This document shows, piece by piece, positions 40,095-49,186 of a DNA stretch of 64,000 bases; the first letter of the stretch is position 1, and every line of letters starts with the position of its first letter. The position numbers and the translations under genes were made by a program. This DNA comes from an uncultured Acidimicrobiales bacterium. Lineage in GTDB: Bacteria > Actinomycetota > Acidimicrobiia > Acidimicrobiales > CATQHL01. The stretch is taken from assembly GCA_958295925.1 (NCBI GenBank), contig CATQHL010000001.1, positions 1,067,931-1,131,930 of the forward strand. The letters run 5' to 3'. The notes under the pieces were generated by a model. The model was not told the origin of the DNA, made no database searches, and saw nothing but the letters and a program-made list of their open reading frames with translations.

Positions 40095-40838
40095 CTACTG
40101 CAGTCCCTGGGACATTCCGCCATCCACGGGAACGGCGGCTCCGGTTATGAAGCGCGCCCAGTCGGAACACAGGAACGCCGCCACGCGCCCGAAGCTCTCA
40201 GGGGTGCCAAGGGTTCGCGTCGGAACACGCTCCGCCAGGGAGTCGAAGTCGTCGCCCCAGACTTGCCTCAGCCGCTCGGTGGCGTGCAGTCCGGGTTGGA
40301 TGGAGTTGACGGTCACCCCGTCGGCTGCCACTGCCCCTGCCATCGTCTTCAAGAACCCGGTGGCCCCCGCTCGCGCCGTGTTCGACAGGATGAGACCGGG
40401 TATGGGCTGGCGCACCGCCAAGGACGTGATGGCCAGAATTCGCCCCCAGCCCCGCTCCCGCATCTCCCCCACGACGCTCTTGCACATGGCCACCACGGAA
40501 AGCAGGTTGAGGTCGATCGCCTTTGCATAGTCAGACACGCCAAAGTCGCCGAAGCCGCCATCCGGGGGGCCACCGGAGTTCACGACGAGTATGTCGATTG
40601 GCCCCAGGACAGCCTTTGCGTCGGCCACGAACCGCTCTGCGCCCTCAGGCCCGGAGACGTCCGCGAGCACAGGGTGGGCCCCCGCCAGCCGAGCGGCTGC
40701 CCTGGCCAGCCGCTCGGGATTCCGGCCCGAGATCACCACCTCGCAACCCGCTTCGCATAGCGCGGCCGCTGTCGCATATCCCAGCCCGGCAGACGACGCC
40801 GCCACCGCCGCCCTGCGCCCGGCAATTCCAAGGTCCAT
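40095..40838 (-). CDS. SDR-family protein lacking the YxxxK catalytic pair
   Basis: 247 aa from ATG 40838 (MDLGIAGRRAAV); upstream in-frame sequence lies in the divergent promoter region and was excluded. The Rossmann loop is ASSAGLGYAT and VNSGGPPDG replaces the usual NNAG. Where SDRs have YxxxK this protein reads SNTARAG, so the canonical acid/base Tyr and Lys are missing. A known subgroup annotated as 3-oxoacyl-ACP reductase-like shares the SNxxRAG form. 21 bp upstream of glyA on the same strand. Activity uncertain. Confidence 0.82.
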   Translation of the reverse strand: MDLGIAGRRAAVAASSAGLGYATAAALCEAGCEVVISGRNPERLARAAARLAGAHPVLADVSGPEGAERFVADAKAVLGPIDILVVNSGGPPDGGFGDFGVSDYAKAIDLNLLSVVAMCKSVVGEMRERGWGRILAITSLAVRQPIPGLILSNTARAGATGFLKTMAGAVAADGVTVNSIQPGLHATERLRQVWGDDFDSLAERVPTRTLGTPESFGRVAAFLCSDWARFITGAAVPVDGGMSQGLQ

Positions 40839-40916
40839 GCCAGCGAACTTTATCGGGGCGACCCTTTGCTGAATAAGCCGATCAGCCCGTGGGCTGAGTT
40901 GGCGTAGCATCGGGCG

Positions 40917-42317
40917 ATGGCCTCGTTCGGGCAAGCAAGCACAAACCTGCTTATTACCGAAGGCGACGTGGTGACCATGAACCCCCTGAGGGATGTGCTG
41001 ACAGGGGGGGCGGTGGCGATCGCCGGAAACACGATCGCTGCTGTGGGCAGCACTTCCCAACTACGCAGGGAACATCCTCAAGCAGAGGTGGTGCGAGCCA
41101 CAGGCTGCGTAGTCACGCCCGGCCTGATCAACGCTCATCAGCACCTCACCGGCGACCCTCTGGCTCGCAGCTGCATTCCCGACCTGCTGCCACCCGGGGA
41201 GTCGATCTTCTCCTGGTCTGTGCCCTTGCACTCTGTTCACTCTCCCGACGACGACGAACTCTCGGCGACTCTCGTAGCTGCGGAATGCGCCGTCAACGGC
41301 GTGACCACCCTGATCGAGGCGGGAACGGTGGCCCATCCCGAGCGGGTGGCCGCAGGGATGACAAGGGTGGGGGTGCGAGGCACAGTGGGTACCTGGGGAT
41401 GGGACGCCCCCGGGGTGCCTTTCGCCGCAACGGCCGAGGAAGTGCTTGACCGCCAGCACGAAGTGCTCAAGGCGTTTCCATCGGGCTGCGGGCTGGTGGA
41501 GGGGTGGGTGACCCTGGTAGGCCACGACCTGTGCTCCGACGAATTGATGACCGGGGCGTCAGACCTTGCCCGCAACGGTGGAGTGGGGATGACAATGCAC
41601 ATCTCCCCAACTTCGTCAGACCCCGAGCGATATCTGGAACGCTGCGGGGCGAGACCGCTGGCGCACTTCGACCGCCTGGGCATTCTGGGGCGACACCTGT
41701 TGCTGGGCCACGCCGTGTGGCTGGATGACGAGGAAGTGGATCTGATGCTTGCCAGTGAGACGGCTGTCGCCTACTGCCCGGGCGCCTACTTGAGGCTCGG
41801 GCAGGGCGTGACCGTGGCTGGGCGCCATTTGGAGATGATCAAGCGGGGAGGACGGGTGGCGCTCGGCTGCGACGCGTCGAACGCAGGCGATTCCGCCGAC
41901 ATTCTCCGGGTGGCGGCGCTGGCCTGTGGGCTTGCGCGGGACATGCACGTGGACCCCGTCGGCTTCGGGGCGCACGAGGCATTCGAGCTCGCCACCATCG
42001 TTGGCGCGGAGACAGTGGGCAAGGCCAGTGAGATCGGTTCGCTGGAGCCAGGGAAGCGCGCAGACCTGGTTATTCACGACGCCTCCTCACTGGGCTGGAT
42101 CCCCCGCGGCGATCCGGCCTTGCAGCTCGTTTGGGGAAGCGACGGACGGCACGTGCGCGACGTGTTCGTGGACGGCAAAGCGGTGGTGCGCAACCGACGC
42201 TGCGTAAACGTTGACGTCGACTCCCTCCGCACTCAGGCTCAGGAGGCGCAGGTCGGCTTGCTGCGCCGGGCTGGCATCTCCGTCCCGCATCGCTGGCCGG
42301 TTGTGCCGGCCCACTAG
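40917..42317 (+). CDS. ATZ/TRZ-type amidohydrolase (deaminase family)
   Basis: 466 aa metal-dependent hydrolase. Ligands are visible as NAHQH near residue 73, HIS in MTMHIS near 224, H in LLGHAVW and D in GCDASNAG near 318. This arrangement matches the cytosine deaminase/chlorohydrolase/8-oxoguanine deaminase group, which removes amino or chloro groups from N-heterocycles. ATG 40917 diverges from the SDR gene across 78 bp. Its stop lies within an inverted repeat. The exact substrate cannot be read from sequence. Confidence 0.88.
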   Translation: MASFGQASTNLLITEGDVVTMNPLRDVLTGGAVAIAGNTIAAVGSTSQLRREHPQAEVVRATGCVVTPGLINAHQHLTGDPLARSCIPDLLPPGESIFSWSVPLHSVHSPDDDELSATLVAAECAVNGVTTLIEAGTVAHPERVAAGMTRVGVRGTVGTWGWDAPGVPFAATAEEVLDRQHEVLKAFPSGCGLVEGWVTLVGHDLCSDELMTGASDLARNGGVGMTMHISPTSSDPERYLERCGARPLAHFDRLGILGRHLLLGHAVWLDDEEVDLMLASETAVAYCPGAYLRLGQGVTVAGRHLEMIKRGGRVALGCDASNAGDSADILRVAALACGLARDMHVDPVGFGAHEAFELATIVGAETVGKASEIGSLEPGKRADLVIHDASSLGWIPRGDPALQLVWGSDGRHVRDVFVDGKAVVRNRRCVNVDVDSLRTQAQEAQVGLLRRAGISVPHRWPVVPAH

Positions 42318-42328
42318 AGCCGGCACAA
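42301..42328. terminator. Perfect 10-bp inverted repeat over the amidohydrolase stop
   Basis: TTGTGCCGGC (42301-42310) pairs with GCCGGCACAA (42319-42328) across an 8-nt loop containing the TAG stop. It ends exactly where the convergent PLP gene stops, so one structure could serve both transcripts. The stem includes the last coding codons of the amidohydrolase. Confidence 0.65.
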
Positions 42329-43564
42329 TCAGGCCTGGCTGCGATCAACTCCGGTGAAAATGACGCCCACGCGATCACCGTCGTCCACCAACCCGGCGGA
42401 ACGGGCAACCATCAGCCCGGCCAGACCCGCCGTGCCGGTGGGATCGGCCGCAATGCCGGTCTCCCGCCGAGCAAGCGCGTTGGCCTCCAGCACCGCCGAC
42501 TCCTGAACCACGACAGGACGCCCGCCGAAAACGGTCATGGCCCATACGAGCGGCAGCCAGTCATATGTGACGTCGTCGAGGATTCCCGTGGCGGCGCTGG
42601 CGGGGCCATCCCCCTCGAAGGCCCACGGCTTCATGAAATCACCTGGACGCTCAGAGGCCCGCTGAAGGGCCGCATCAATGCCGATGTTGCCCGCCTTTTC
42701 CCCAAGACGCCGCCACGCCGCCGCCAAGGGGGCGCAACCCTCCGTCTGAACAGCGAATAGCGCGGGCGTTCGATCGATTATCCCGGCTGCGGCAGCCTCG
42801 GCGAACCCCTGGATCACGCTTGAAGCCAGCGCCCCTCCCCCCACCTGCACAAAGACTGCGCCAAGACCGTCGCCGGACTCCAGCGCCTCAATCAACTCGA
42901 ACGCCAGCAGGCGCCCCCCGTCGATGGCCCAGACGTTCTCGGCTGCCACCGCACAAAACGGCAAAGCCCCGTTGGCGACGGCGTTTCGGAAGCGGGCGTT
43001 GCAAGGATCGCCCAGCGCGCCCTGCCTGCGTCGGCACACCTCCACGCGTGCTCCCAGCCGCCGCAGGGCATCGACCACACCCGACTCGGCCCAAGTCGGG
43101 ACGAACACGTCCAAGGGCCTGCCTGCGGCGTTAGCCACTGCAGCCGCTGCCAGCGCGGCGTTGCCACAGGAGGAAATAGCCAGCCGCTGCGCGGCCGGGG
43201 CTCCCTTTACAGCCAAGTGAAGGGCCAGCCCCATCAAGTGGCGCGCCTTGTGGGTGCCGGTGACGTTGCCGGTCTCGTCTTTCACCCAAACCTCCACCCC
43301 AAGCTCGGCACCCAGGGCGGAGTTCTCGAAGGCCGGGGTGACCATGAAACCGCGTCCGTTCACTTCAGCCACTCGACTGTCAAGGGCTTCGACTGCCGCA
43401 CAGAAGCCCTCGTCAGTCATTCCCGACTCCAGCGCCAGATGGTACGACCACAACCCGCAGCGGTAGCGCAGAAAGGGGTTGTCGCTGTCGCAGGGAACGA
43501 GCGATCCGCCAGGGGGGGTGCCGAGCCAGCCCTCGGAACGGCTTAACGATCTCAAAGGTCTCAA
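42329..43564 (-). CDS. Fold-type II PLP enzyme, threonine synthase/dehydratase-like
   Basis: 411 aa. The PLP lysine is in GTHKARHL (about 103-110), the phosphate site is probably GGGALAS, and SSCGNAALAAAA supplies the Asn/Gly contacts to the cofactor ring. The N-terminal LVPCDSDNPFLRYR resembles threonine-synthase-like proteins. Such enzymes catalyse beta-elimination or replacement on Ser/Thr-type substrates; which one is not deducible. TTG start at 43564, with 43555 also possible. It follows the next PLP gene by 58 bp on the same strand. Confidence 0.8.
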   Translation of the reverse strand: MRPLRSLSRSEGWLGTPPGGSLVPCDSDNPFLRYRCGLWSYHLALESGMTDEGFCAAVEALDSRVAEVNGRGFMVTPAFENSALGAELGVEVWVKDETGNVTGTHKARHLMGLALHLAVKGAPAAQRLAISSCGNAALAAAAVANAAGRPLDVFVPTWAESGVVDALRRLGARVEVCRRRQGALGDPCNARFRNAVANGALPFCAVAAENVWAIDGGRLLAFELIEALESGDGLGAVFVQVGGGALASSVIQGFAEAAAAGIIDRTPALFAVQTEGCAPLAAAWRRLGEKAGNIGIDAALQRASERPGDFMKPWAFEGDGPASAATGILDDVTYDWLPLVWAMTVFGGRPVVVQESAVLEANALARRETGIAADPTGTAGLAGLMVARSAGLVDDGDRVGVIFTGVDRSQA

Positions 43565-43622
43565 GCGAACGGCCTCTTTTTTGTATTCTCCGCCGTCAAC
43601 CTGGCCATCGAATCCGTGCTGT

Positions 43623-45122
43623 TCAGTCGGGAGACACCCCGCTGCGAGCGTTTAGCTCGGTGATCAACTCGTCGAGCCTCTCGGATGAGTCGTGCAGCTT
43701 TCCCCAAAATGACTGGTAGCGGCGCTGCTCGAAGTGATCCAGGCTCACGCCCTGCTGCTCCACCCAGGTGAAGTAGCCCAGGTTGAAGATTCGATTACGG
43801 CCCACGGAGTCAAGGACCTGGACATGCGAGGTGTCGGCTCCGAAGAGATGGCTCCCCAGTTGTGTGGCTACCTCCACCGCCCCAAAGATGCCCCCGAAGC
43901 GTTCCCGCAACAACCGCGGCCTCTCGCTGGCGTAAAGGGAGGAGCCGTCGGTAGCAACCGTGAGGATGGCGTCGTCGGCGCCCAAGCCGGCGGCCTTGGC
44001 GTACTTGACAGCCGCGAGGACGTTGCAGATGCTGGACAAGCCGAAGTGATCAAGAAGGGAAAGAGTTTCGGGTGGGGCAAGTCCAGCCAGCATCCGAAGC
44101 CCTTCTTCAGAGCCGATGGCCAGGAACAGCCCGTCGGTGGCCGCGTCTGAAACCCCCACAACGGCGTCGGTGTTCATCACGTTGTGGATGAGCGGAACGT
44201 GCTTGTCGCCAATTCCCTGGATGTTGTGCTCGCCGAATCCGTTGTAAAGCATGGTCGGACACTCCAGGGCCTCCGCCGCCACTATCTTCACACCCAGTCT
44301 CTCTTTTAGGTAGTCCCCCGCCCCTAACGTTCCCGCCGAGCCGGATGCAGACACGAAGGCCGCAGGGCTCACGCCTGGGTTTTGCTGCGCGTAGTTGTGA
44401 AAGAGGTTGGCAAGCGCCCTACCGGTAACGGTGTAGTGCCCCACGTGGTTGGCGTATTCAGAAAACTGGTTGAAAATGAAGGTGCTCTTGTCTTCAAGCG
44501 CCGTGCAGACGTCGTAGATTTCCTTCACGTTGCTCTCCGAGCCCGGCGTGGAGATAATGTCGGACTGTTCGGCCACCCATCTGCGCAGCCATTCAAAGCG
44601 CTCCCGGCTCATGCTTTCCGGCAGTACCGCCACCCCCCGGCAACCCAGTATGCGGCTGATGGCCACGCCGCCCCGGGCGTAGTTCCCGGTGGACGGCCAG
44701 ACCGCCCTGTGGGAGGTGGGGTCGAATGCCCCGGAAACCAGCCTCGGAACCAGACAGGAGTATGCGGCCAGCAGTTTGTGTGAACTGATCATTGGAAAAG
44801 TGTCACCTAATGCCACGAGTATGGGTGAAGGCGCACCGGTCAGCGATGGCGGCAGCACCACGTGGGCGGGCACCTCCAGAGGCAGCCCGCCCTTCCAGTC
44901 GTTGTACCAGTGCACCCGCCAGAGGTTGAGGGGGTCGGGAGCGTCTCGGCTCACTCCGAGAAGGGCCTCTGAGATTGGCCCAGGGATTTTTGAGGGTTCG
45001 GCCAACTGCTCGAAGGTGGGGAGCAGCAGTTTCTGCTTCCTGAGCCTCTTGGCCGTACGATCCAGCACCTTTGCGTCGTGCACTTCTGCAATCACTGCTA
45101 ACAGGGACGACGAGTCGGTCAT
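43623..45122 (-). CDS. Fold-type II PLP enzyme, cysteine synthase-like, unknown substrate
   Basis: 499 aa. PLP lysine in SSHKLLAAYSCL (about 113-124), cofactor-contact STGNYARGGVA (about 144-154), and a SASGSAGTLGAGD phosphate loop near residue 258. It is longer than cysteine synthase or threonine dehydratase, with N- and C-terminal extensions (HWYNDWKGG; YFTWVEQQGVSLDHFEQR). I recognise the fold but not the reaction. Upstream gene of a two-PLP-gene unit; the start is 87 bp from the PQQ-like gene's stop. Confidence 0.78.
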   Translation of the reverse strand: MTDSSSLLAVIAEVHDAKVLDRTAKRLRKQKLLLPTFEQLAEPSKIPGPISEALLGVSRDAPDPLNLWRVHWYNDWKGGLPLEVPAHVVLPPSLTGAPSPILVALGDTFPMISSHKLLAAYSCLVPRLVSGAFDPTSHRAVWPSTGNYARGGVAISRILGCRGVAVLPESMSRERFEWLRRWVAEQSDIISTPGSESNVKEIYDVCTALEDKSTFIFNQFSEYANHVGHYTVTGRALANLFHNYAQQNPGVSPAAFVSASGSAGTLGAGDYLKERLGVKIVAAEALECPTMLYNGFGEHNIQGIGDKHVPLIHNVMNTDAVVGVSDAATDGLFLAIGSEEGLRMLAGLAPPETLSLLDHFGLSSICNVLAAVKYAKAAGLGADDAILTVATDGSSLYASERPRLLRERFGGIFGAVEVATQLGSHLFGADTSHVQVLDSVGRNRIFNLGYFTWVEQQGVSLDHFEQRRYQSFWGKLHDSSERLDELITELNARSGVSPD

Positions 45123-45209
45123 TCGGGTGTCACGCTAGCGGAGGCGGGCGCAATCCCAAGAAGACTGCCCGCTTGTCGCAGGAAGGCTTGCAACGACGGC
45201 ACGGCGAAG

Positions 45210-46820
45210 TCACCCGACGGCGAACAGGCGGCCTGCTCGATCCCCAACGTAGATAATGCCGTTCCACACAGCCGGGGTGGACTCGAATCGCCAGGACAAT
45301 TTCAGGTTCCACAACTCCGGGGGTTCCACAGAGGTGTCGGAGACGTCGTAGGCCCGCAAGTAGCCAGAACCGTCGGCAAGCAGGAGCGTCTCACCCACCA
45401 GGACGGGGCTGCTCCACAGGAGGTCGGAAAAGCCCTTCTCCCAGCGGATTTCCCCGCTCTCGCGGTCCACCCCCCAGAAACGACCCGTGTGCGTGGTGGC
45501 GTAAACCATGTCTTTGTAGACCACGGGGGTGCTCCAGACCCCCGCTGGAACGTAGTCGTCGTCGAAGACCGACCAGACTATGGGATCTTCCGGATTCGAG
45601 GTGTCCAGCTTTGCCAACTGACCGACGGTCTCTGAGCGCTCGGTGTTGCGTTCCTCGTGCTCCACCCCAATGTAAATGAAGCCCTCTTCGTCTACAACGG
45701 GCGTGGCGTCCACGTCATCGCCTGCCCAGAATCGAAATACCTGCGGAAGCTCGTCCGGCGGGTCGGGGGCTCGCAGTACTGAAATGTCCCAGGCTGTCAG
45801 GAGCCCGCCGGAGTTCGCAAGATAGAGGGTGTCGCCGCTGATTGTGGGCGACGCCTCAAAGGAGATGTTGGGGTTCCTCCCGTCGCTGGGCTCAAGGTCA
45901 GCGAGCAACTGTTCGTCCCATCCATTCATTCGAACCAGCAATTCCGGCGAGACCGTCACTCCGTCGGGTCCAGTAGAGCGGTTCAGCCTGTAGACGAAAA
46001 AGTTGCTGTTTTCCCCGGCCAGGAAGAGGTGGTCGTCAATAACCAGAGGCGAGGAGTCCCAGTCGTCATTCCAGTAGAACTTCGGGACGTCATAGGCGTT
46101 GAGGCTCCAAAGCTCGGTCGGTTCAGCGCGGTCGAAGGCGACAATTCGAAAGAAGTTGTCACGCGAGCCGAAGTAGGCAAGGGGGTACCCGTCCGGATCG
46201 ATGGTCACCGAGGCTTTGACAAGGTCTCCTGTTTCGAAAGACGGGATCAGCTTTCCCCCCCCTGAGGCGTCGAGAAAGTGGACCCCGCCATCGTAGGCAC
46301 CGAAGACCACCCAAGTGCGATCCTGGTATTCAAACACGGCAGGTTGCCCCGTCCAGCCAGTTCCGCACCACTCCACATCACTGCCCTGATAGGAGGAGAT
46401 CAGGCACATGTTGTCACTTGCGGGAAAGCTCCAGAGCACGCTAGGTCTCACTGTTGGCAGAGGACCTGTTCCGTACCAGCTTCTCGACGGCGAGCCTCGA
46501 AATGCCAGTATCCCTACGGTCTCTGTTTCAGGAGGCTTTCCGAAGAGCCGCGGGTCGTACCACCTTTCGACTGTGGTGGTGGTAGTGGTAGTGGTGGTAG
46601 TGGTAGTGGTTTGAAAAGTGTTTCCCGTTGCGATCGGCGAACTCGTGGGGGAAGGGGGAACAACAGGAGCTTGAGCAGAGGCGGCGACCTCAGTCTCTTC
46701 AACTGCTACGGATTCCCTGAACGGGAAAGCGTAGAGAACCGCTAGAGACAGGATTGACGCTAAAGCTGCGGCAAAGGCCGCCAACAGCCAAAATTTGCGC
46801 CGGGGAGAGCGTGGGGGCAC
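45210..46820 (-). CDS. Membrane-anchored PQQ-like beta-propeller protein
   Basis: 536 aa. A single N-terminal anchor (FWLLAAFAAALASILSLAVLYAF, about 10-32) precedes a Pro/Thr spacer with a run of 13 Thr (about 71-83, encoded by alternating ACC/ACT). The rest is a propeller with YVGDRAGRLFAVG-type blade ends, resembling PQQ-binding-like or BamB-like repeats. No PQQ-contact or heme motif stands out, so enzymatic activity is doubtful. GTG start. It lies 42 bp after the DUF3499-like gene. Confidence 0.82.
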   Translation of the reverse strand: MPPRSPRRKFWLLAAFAAALASILSLAVLYAFPFRESVAVEETEVAASAQAPVVPPSPTSSPIATGNTFQTTTTTTTTTTTTTVERWYDPRLFGKPPETETVGILAFRGSPSRSWYGTGPLPTVRPSVLWSFPASDNMCLISSYQGSDVEWCGTGWTGQPAVFEYQDRTWVVFGAYDGGVHFLDASGGGKLIPSFETGDLVKASVTIDPDGYPLAYFGSRDNFFRIVAFDRAEPTELWSLNAYDVPKFYWNDDWDSSPLVIDDHLFLAGENSNFFVYRLNRSTGPDGVTVSPELLVRMNGWDEQLLADLEPSDGRNPNISFEASPTISGDTLYLANSGGLLTAWDISVLRAPDPPDELPQVFRFWAGDDVDATPVVDEEGFIYIGVEHEERNTERSETVGQLAKLDTSNPEDPIVWSVFDDDYVPAGVWSTPVVYKDMVYATTHTGRFWGVDRESGEIRWEKGFSDLLWSSPVLVGETLLLADGSGYLRAYDVSDTSVEPPELWNLKLSWRFESTPAVWNGIIYVGDRAGRLFAVG

Positions 46821-46862
46821 GAAGCAAGTTTGCCCTGCACTATGCGCATTCGTTGATTCTGG

Positions 46863-47387
46863 TTACCCAAGCAGACTTTGCGTAGTGCGAAAAGCTCTGG
46901 CCAGCAAGGGAGTTCGGCTGAACTCCGATTCAAGTGCGCCAGAGATGTCTTGGGGTTCTTCAACTTCAGACGCATCCGTGTATTTCTCGAAGCTGTCGCT
47001 GGAATCCTCCTCGGAATCGGGGGTGTCTGCCACATGCTCGATCAATCCTTCGGCGTCAACGAGGGGCGGGCTGTCGCCAGGGATGCTGCCACCCCTTCCG
47101 TTGTCGAGGATTGCTGCTTCCTTCGTCGGAGCGACGACATCTTCACTCGATCGCCTATCTGTAAACGACCATTCCACTGGAGCCTTGAAGTCGGCCGCAT
47201 GCGAGGGGCAGAGAGGAATGGAGTCAGCAGTCGATTCCAACTCGTTCACCATCCAAGCCTCTGCCAGGCGCGGACTGAATATCAGATAAGCCGCAGCCTT
47301 CCGATTACAGGAAACCTTTGCACAGCCGGTTCCTTCGCCATTCAGTTGGCCTGCCGCACCCGCCGGATTCCGTGTTTCCGCCTTCAT
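46863..47387 (-). CDS. DUF3499-like zinc-ribbon protein with acidic tail
   Basis: 174 aa from ATG 47387. The N-terminal 70 residues carry CAKVSCNRKAAAYLIF and IPLCPSHAADFKAP: two CxxxxC/CxxH-like ligand pairs matching the actinobacterial DUF3499 pattern, probably a small zinc ribbon. A ~100-residue acidic, Ser-rich tail (DSEEDSSDSFEKYTDASEVEEP) follows. Function unknown. It heads a probable operon with the PQQ-like gene and diverges from the LysM cluster across 188 bp. Confidence 0.65.
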   Translation of the reverse strand: MKAETRNPAGAAGQLNGEGTGCAKVSCNRKAAAYLIFSPRLAEAWMVNELESTADSIPLCPSHAADFKAPVEWSFTDRRSSEDVVAPTKEAAILDNGRGGSIPGDSPPLVDAEGLIEHVADTPDSEEDSSDSFEKYTDASEVEEPQDISGALESEFSRTPLLARAFRTTQSLLG

Positions 47388-47574
47388 GGATAACGAAATT
47401 ACCCTAACTCCCCCACCCATTGGCGCATATCGCGTTTAGTGCCCCCGCTGCGGCTCACGCCAGCACCCTCCCCCGGCAAAGCGACATCAAATTCAGCCCA
47501 CTTCATTGACATCGCCACATTCAATATTGCACGATTCGTCGACATCTTAAATCCCAATCCGGAGCTACAGCCAA

Positions 47575-48123
47575 TTGTATGATGTGGTCGTGTTGAGAAA
47601 AGGCAGTTTGGCCGCCCTTATTTCAGCTGCTGTGCTGCTTGTGGTGGCAGGCTGTTTTGGCGGTGACGGCGAGAACGGCGCCGACGACGGTCAGGCGACC
47701 ACTACCACCACAGCCGAGACCACAACCACCACAGCAGCCAGACCCGTGGCGTCCGGCTCCCCCGACGCCGGGAGCAGCGAGCCCGCTGCAGCCAACATGA
47801 CCACTTCGACCACAACCGCCGTGGTGACTGTCGCGCCTTCCCCCCCTACTACTGATCCCCTTCCGCCGCCAATTGAAATTACCGTGGAGACCACGGTGGA
47901 GACCACAGAGGAAACCGAACCGCCTGAAATCGTCCGGCCTGAGCGCCCGGAAGGGGGTGGCGGGTTCGCCTACACGGTCCAGGCGGGAGACATTCTCAGC
48001 ACAGTTGCAAAGTACTACGACGTGACAGTAGAGGACATCCTGGAGGTGAATCCCCAAATCGATGATCCCGACCTGGTTTTCGTTGGGGAATCAATTCTGA
48101 TCCCAGCCCTGCCTGAGAGCTAA
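47575..48123 (+). CDS. LysM-domain lipoprotein 1 of 3
   Basis: Up to 182 aa. Signal peptide with lipobox VAGC, a Thr/Pro-rich spacer of about 90 residues, and one C-terminal LysM domain (YTVQAGDILSTVAKYYDVTVEDILEVN, then FVGESILIP). LysM binds peptidoglycan GlcNAc, so the protein probably bridges membrane and wall. TTG 47575 is the outermost start; GTG 47584 or 47590 are also possible because no good ribosome site decides. Confidence 0.82.
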   Translation: MYDVVVLRKGSLAALISAAVLLVVAGCFGGDGENGADDGQATTTTTAETTTTTAARPVASGSPDAGSSEPAAANMTTSTTTAVVTVAPSPPTTDPLPPPIEITVETTVETTEETEPPEIVRPERPEGGGGFAYTVQAGDILSTVAKYYDVTVEDILEVNPQIDDPDLVFVGESILIPALPES

Positions 48124-48195
48124 ACCAGGCTTCAGTCCCAGCGACGCTGATTGCGGTTCCGTGGGAGAATTTCCACCTGCCGGGCGGCGGAGTAT

Positions 48196-48555
48196 ATGCT
48201 AAATGCTGTGAAGTCAGCAACCGTAGCTGCAATGGTGGTCTTGATGACCATGAACGGCTGCTTCGGAGGAAGTACGACTACCCCGGAAGAGGAAACTCCG
48301 ACGACTCGAATCGAAGTCAGCCCGCCGAGCACGGTGCCGACCGTCCCTACCACTACAACAACAACCACATCCACCACCCGTCCGCCCGGTGTCCCGTTTC
48401 AACACGTGGTGCAGGCTGGCGACGTGCTCAGCAATATTGCCGCCCAGTACAGGGTGACGGTTGATGCCATCGTCGAGGCAAACAACATCGAAGACCCTGA
48501 CAGCATCTTTGTGGGACAGGAGTTGGTGATTCCACTGCCGTCCGAGGGCAACTGA
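48196..48555 (+). CDS. LysM-domain lipoprotein 2 of 3
   Basis: 119 aa from ATG 48196 (CGGAG upstream). Signal peptide ends in a lipobox-like MNGC, then a short Thr-run spacer (TTTTTTT near residue 57) and a LysM domain (HVVQAGDVLSNIAAQYRV, FVGQELVIPLP). The shortest spacer of the three. Same strand as the other two, 72 bp after gene 1. Confidence 0.82.
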   Translation: MLNAVKSATVAAMVVLMTMNGCFGGSTTTPEEETPTTRIEVSPPSTVPTVPTTTTTTTSTTRPPGVPFQHVVQAGDVLSNIAAQYRVTVDAIVEANNIEDPDSIFVGQELVIPLPSEGN

Positions 48556-48626
48556 GGCCGATCGGCGAGATAGGTCTCAATTCGTCTCTCGAGACTGGAC
48601 AAGTTCAACATTGAGCGGAGTGCGGA

Positions 48627-49145
48627 ATGAATAAACCTTCAATCGAAGCGGGGAACGTATATGCTGCGGGCGTGCGGACAGTCCAGGTGAAGAAGGCCTT
48701 AGCCTTGACCACGCTGATCATTGCGGGTGCCTTGCTTGTGGCGGCGAGCTGCTCCGGTGGCGGGGAGGAAGACACTCAGGATGGCGAGGCTCCGGTCACA
48801 ACTGCGAGACAATCCACCGCCACCACTGCCGAACCAGCCACGGACGCACCGCCGATTTCAGCCGAGGTGGAAATCATCTCGCCGCCGGACCCGCCGCAGG
48901 CGCCAGTTGTCGTCGAGCCCTCGCCGGCAACCGAGACCCCGACCGAAACCACTGCCACGCCCACCACCGCCCCTCCAAGGAGTACCGTGGTCTACGAGGT
49001 GCAGCCGGGAGACCTCTTAAGCACCATCGCCGCTAACTTCGGAGTCACTGTCGACGACATCCTCGAGGCCAACCCCGACATAGACAACCCTGACATGATC
49101 TTTGTGGGGAATGAATTGGTCATCCCGCCGCCTTCCGGCAACTAA
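48627..49145 (+). CDS. LysM-domain lipoprotein 3 of 3
   Basis: Up to 172 aa. Signal peptide with lipobox AASC, Thr/Pro/Glu-rich spacer, and LysM (YEVQPGDLLSTIAANFGV, FVGNELVIPPP). The ATG at 48627 gives an unusually long signal n-region; GTG 48687 (VKKALAL) is a good alternative. The LysM domain is closer to copy 1 than to copy 2 (DILEANPDIDNPD against DILEVNPQIDDPD), consistent with tandem duplication. Confidence 0.82.
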   Translation: MNKPSIEAGNVYAAGVRTVQVKKALALTTLIIAGALLVAASCSGGGEEDTQDGEAPVTTARQSTATTAEPATDAPPISAEVEIISPPDPPQAPVVVEPSPATETPTETTATPTTAPPRSTVVYEVQPGDLLSTIAANFGVTVDDILEANPDIDNPDMIFVGNELVIPPPSGN

Positions 49146-49186
49146 ACAATCACCAACCGACCTAATTTGCCCGTTCGGGCGGAAAA

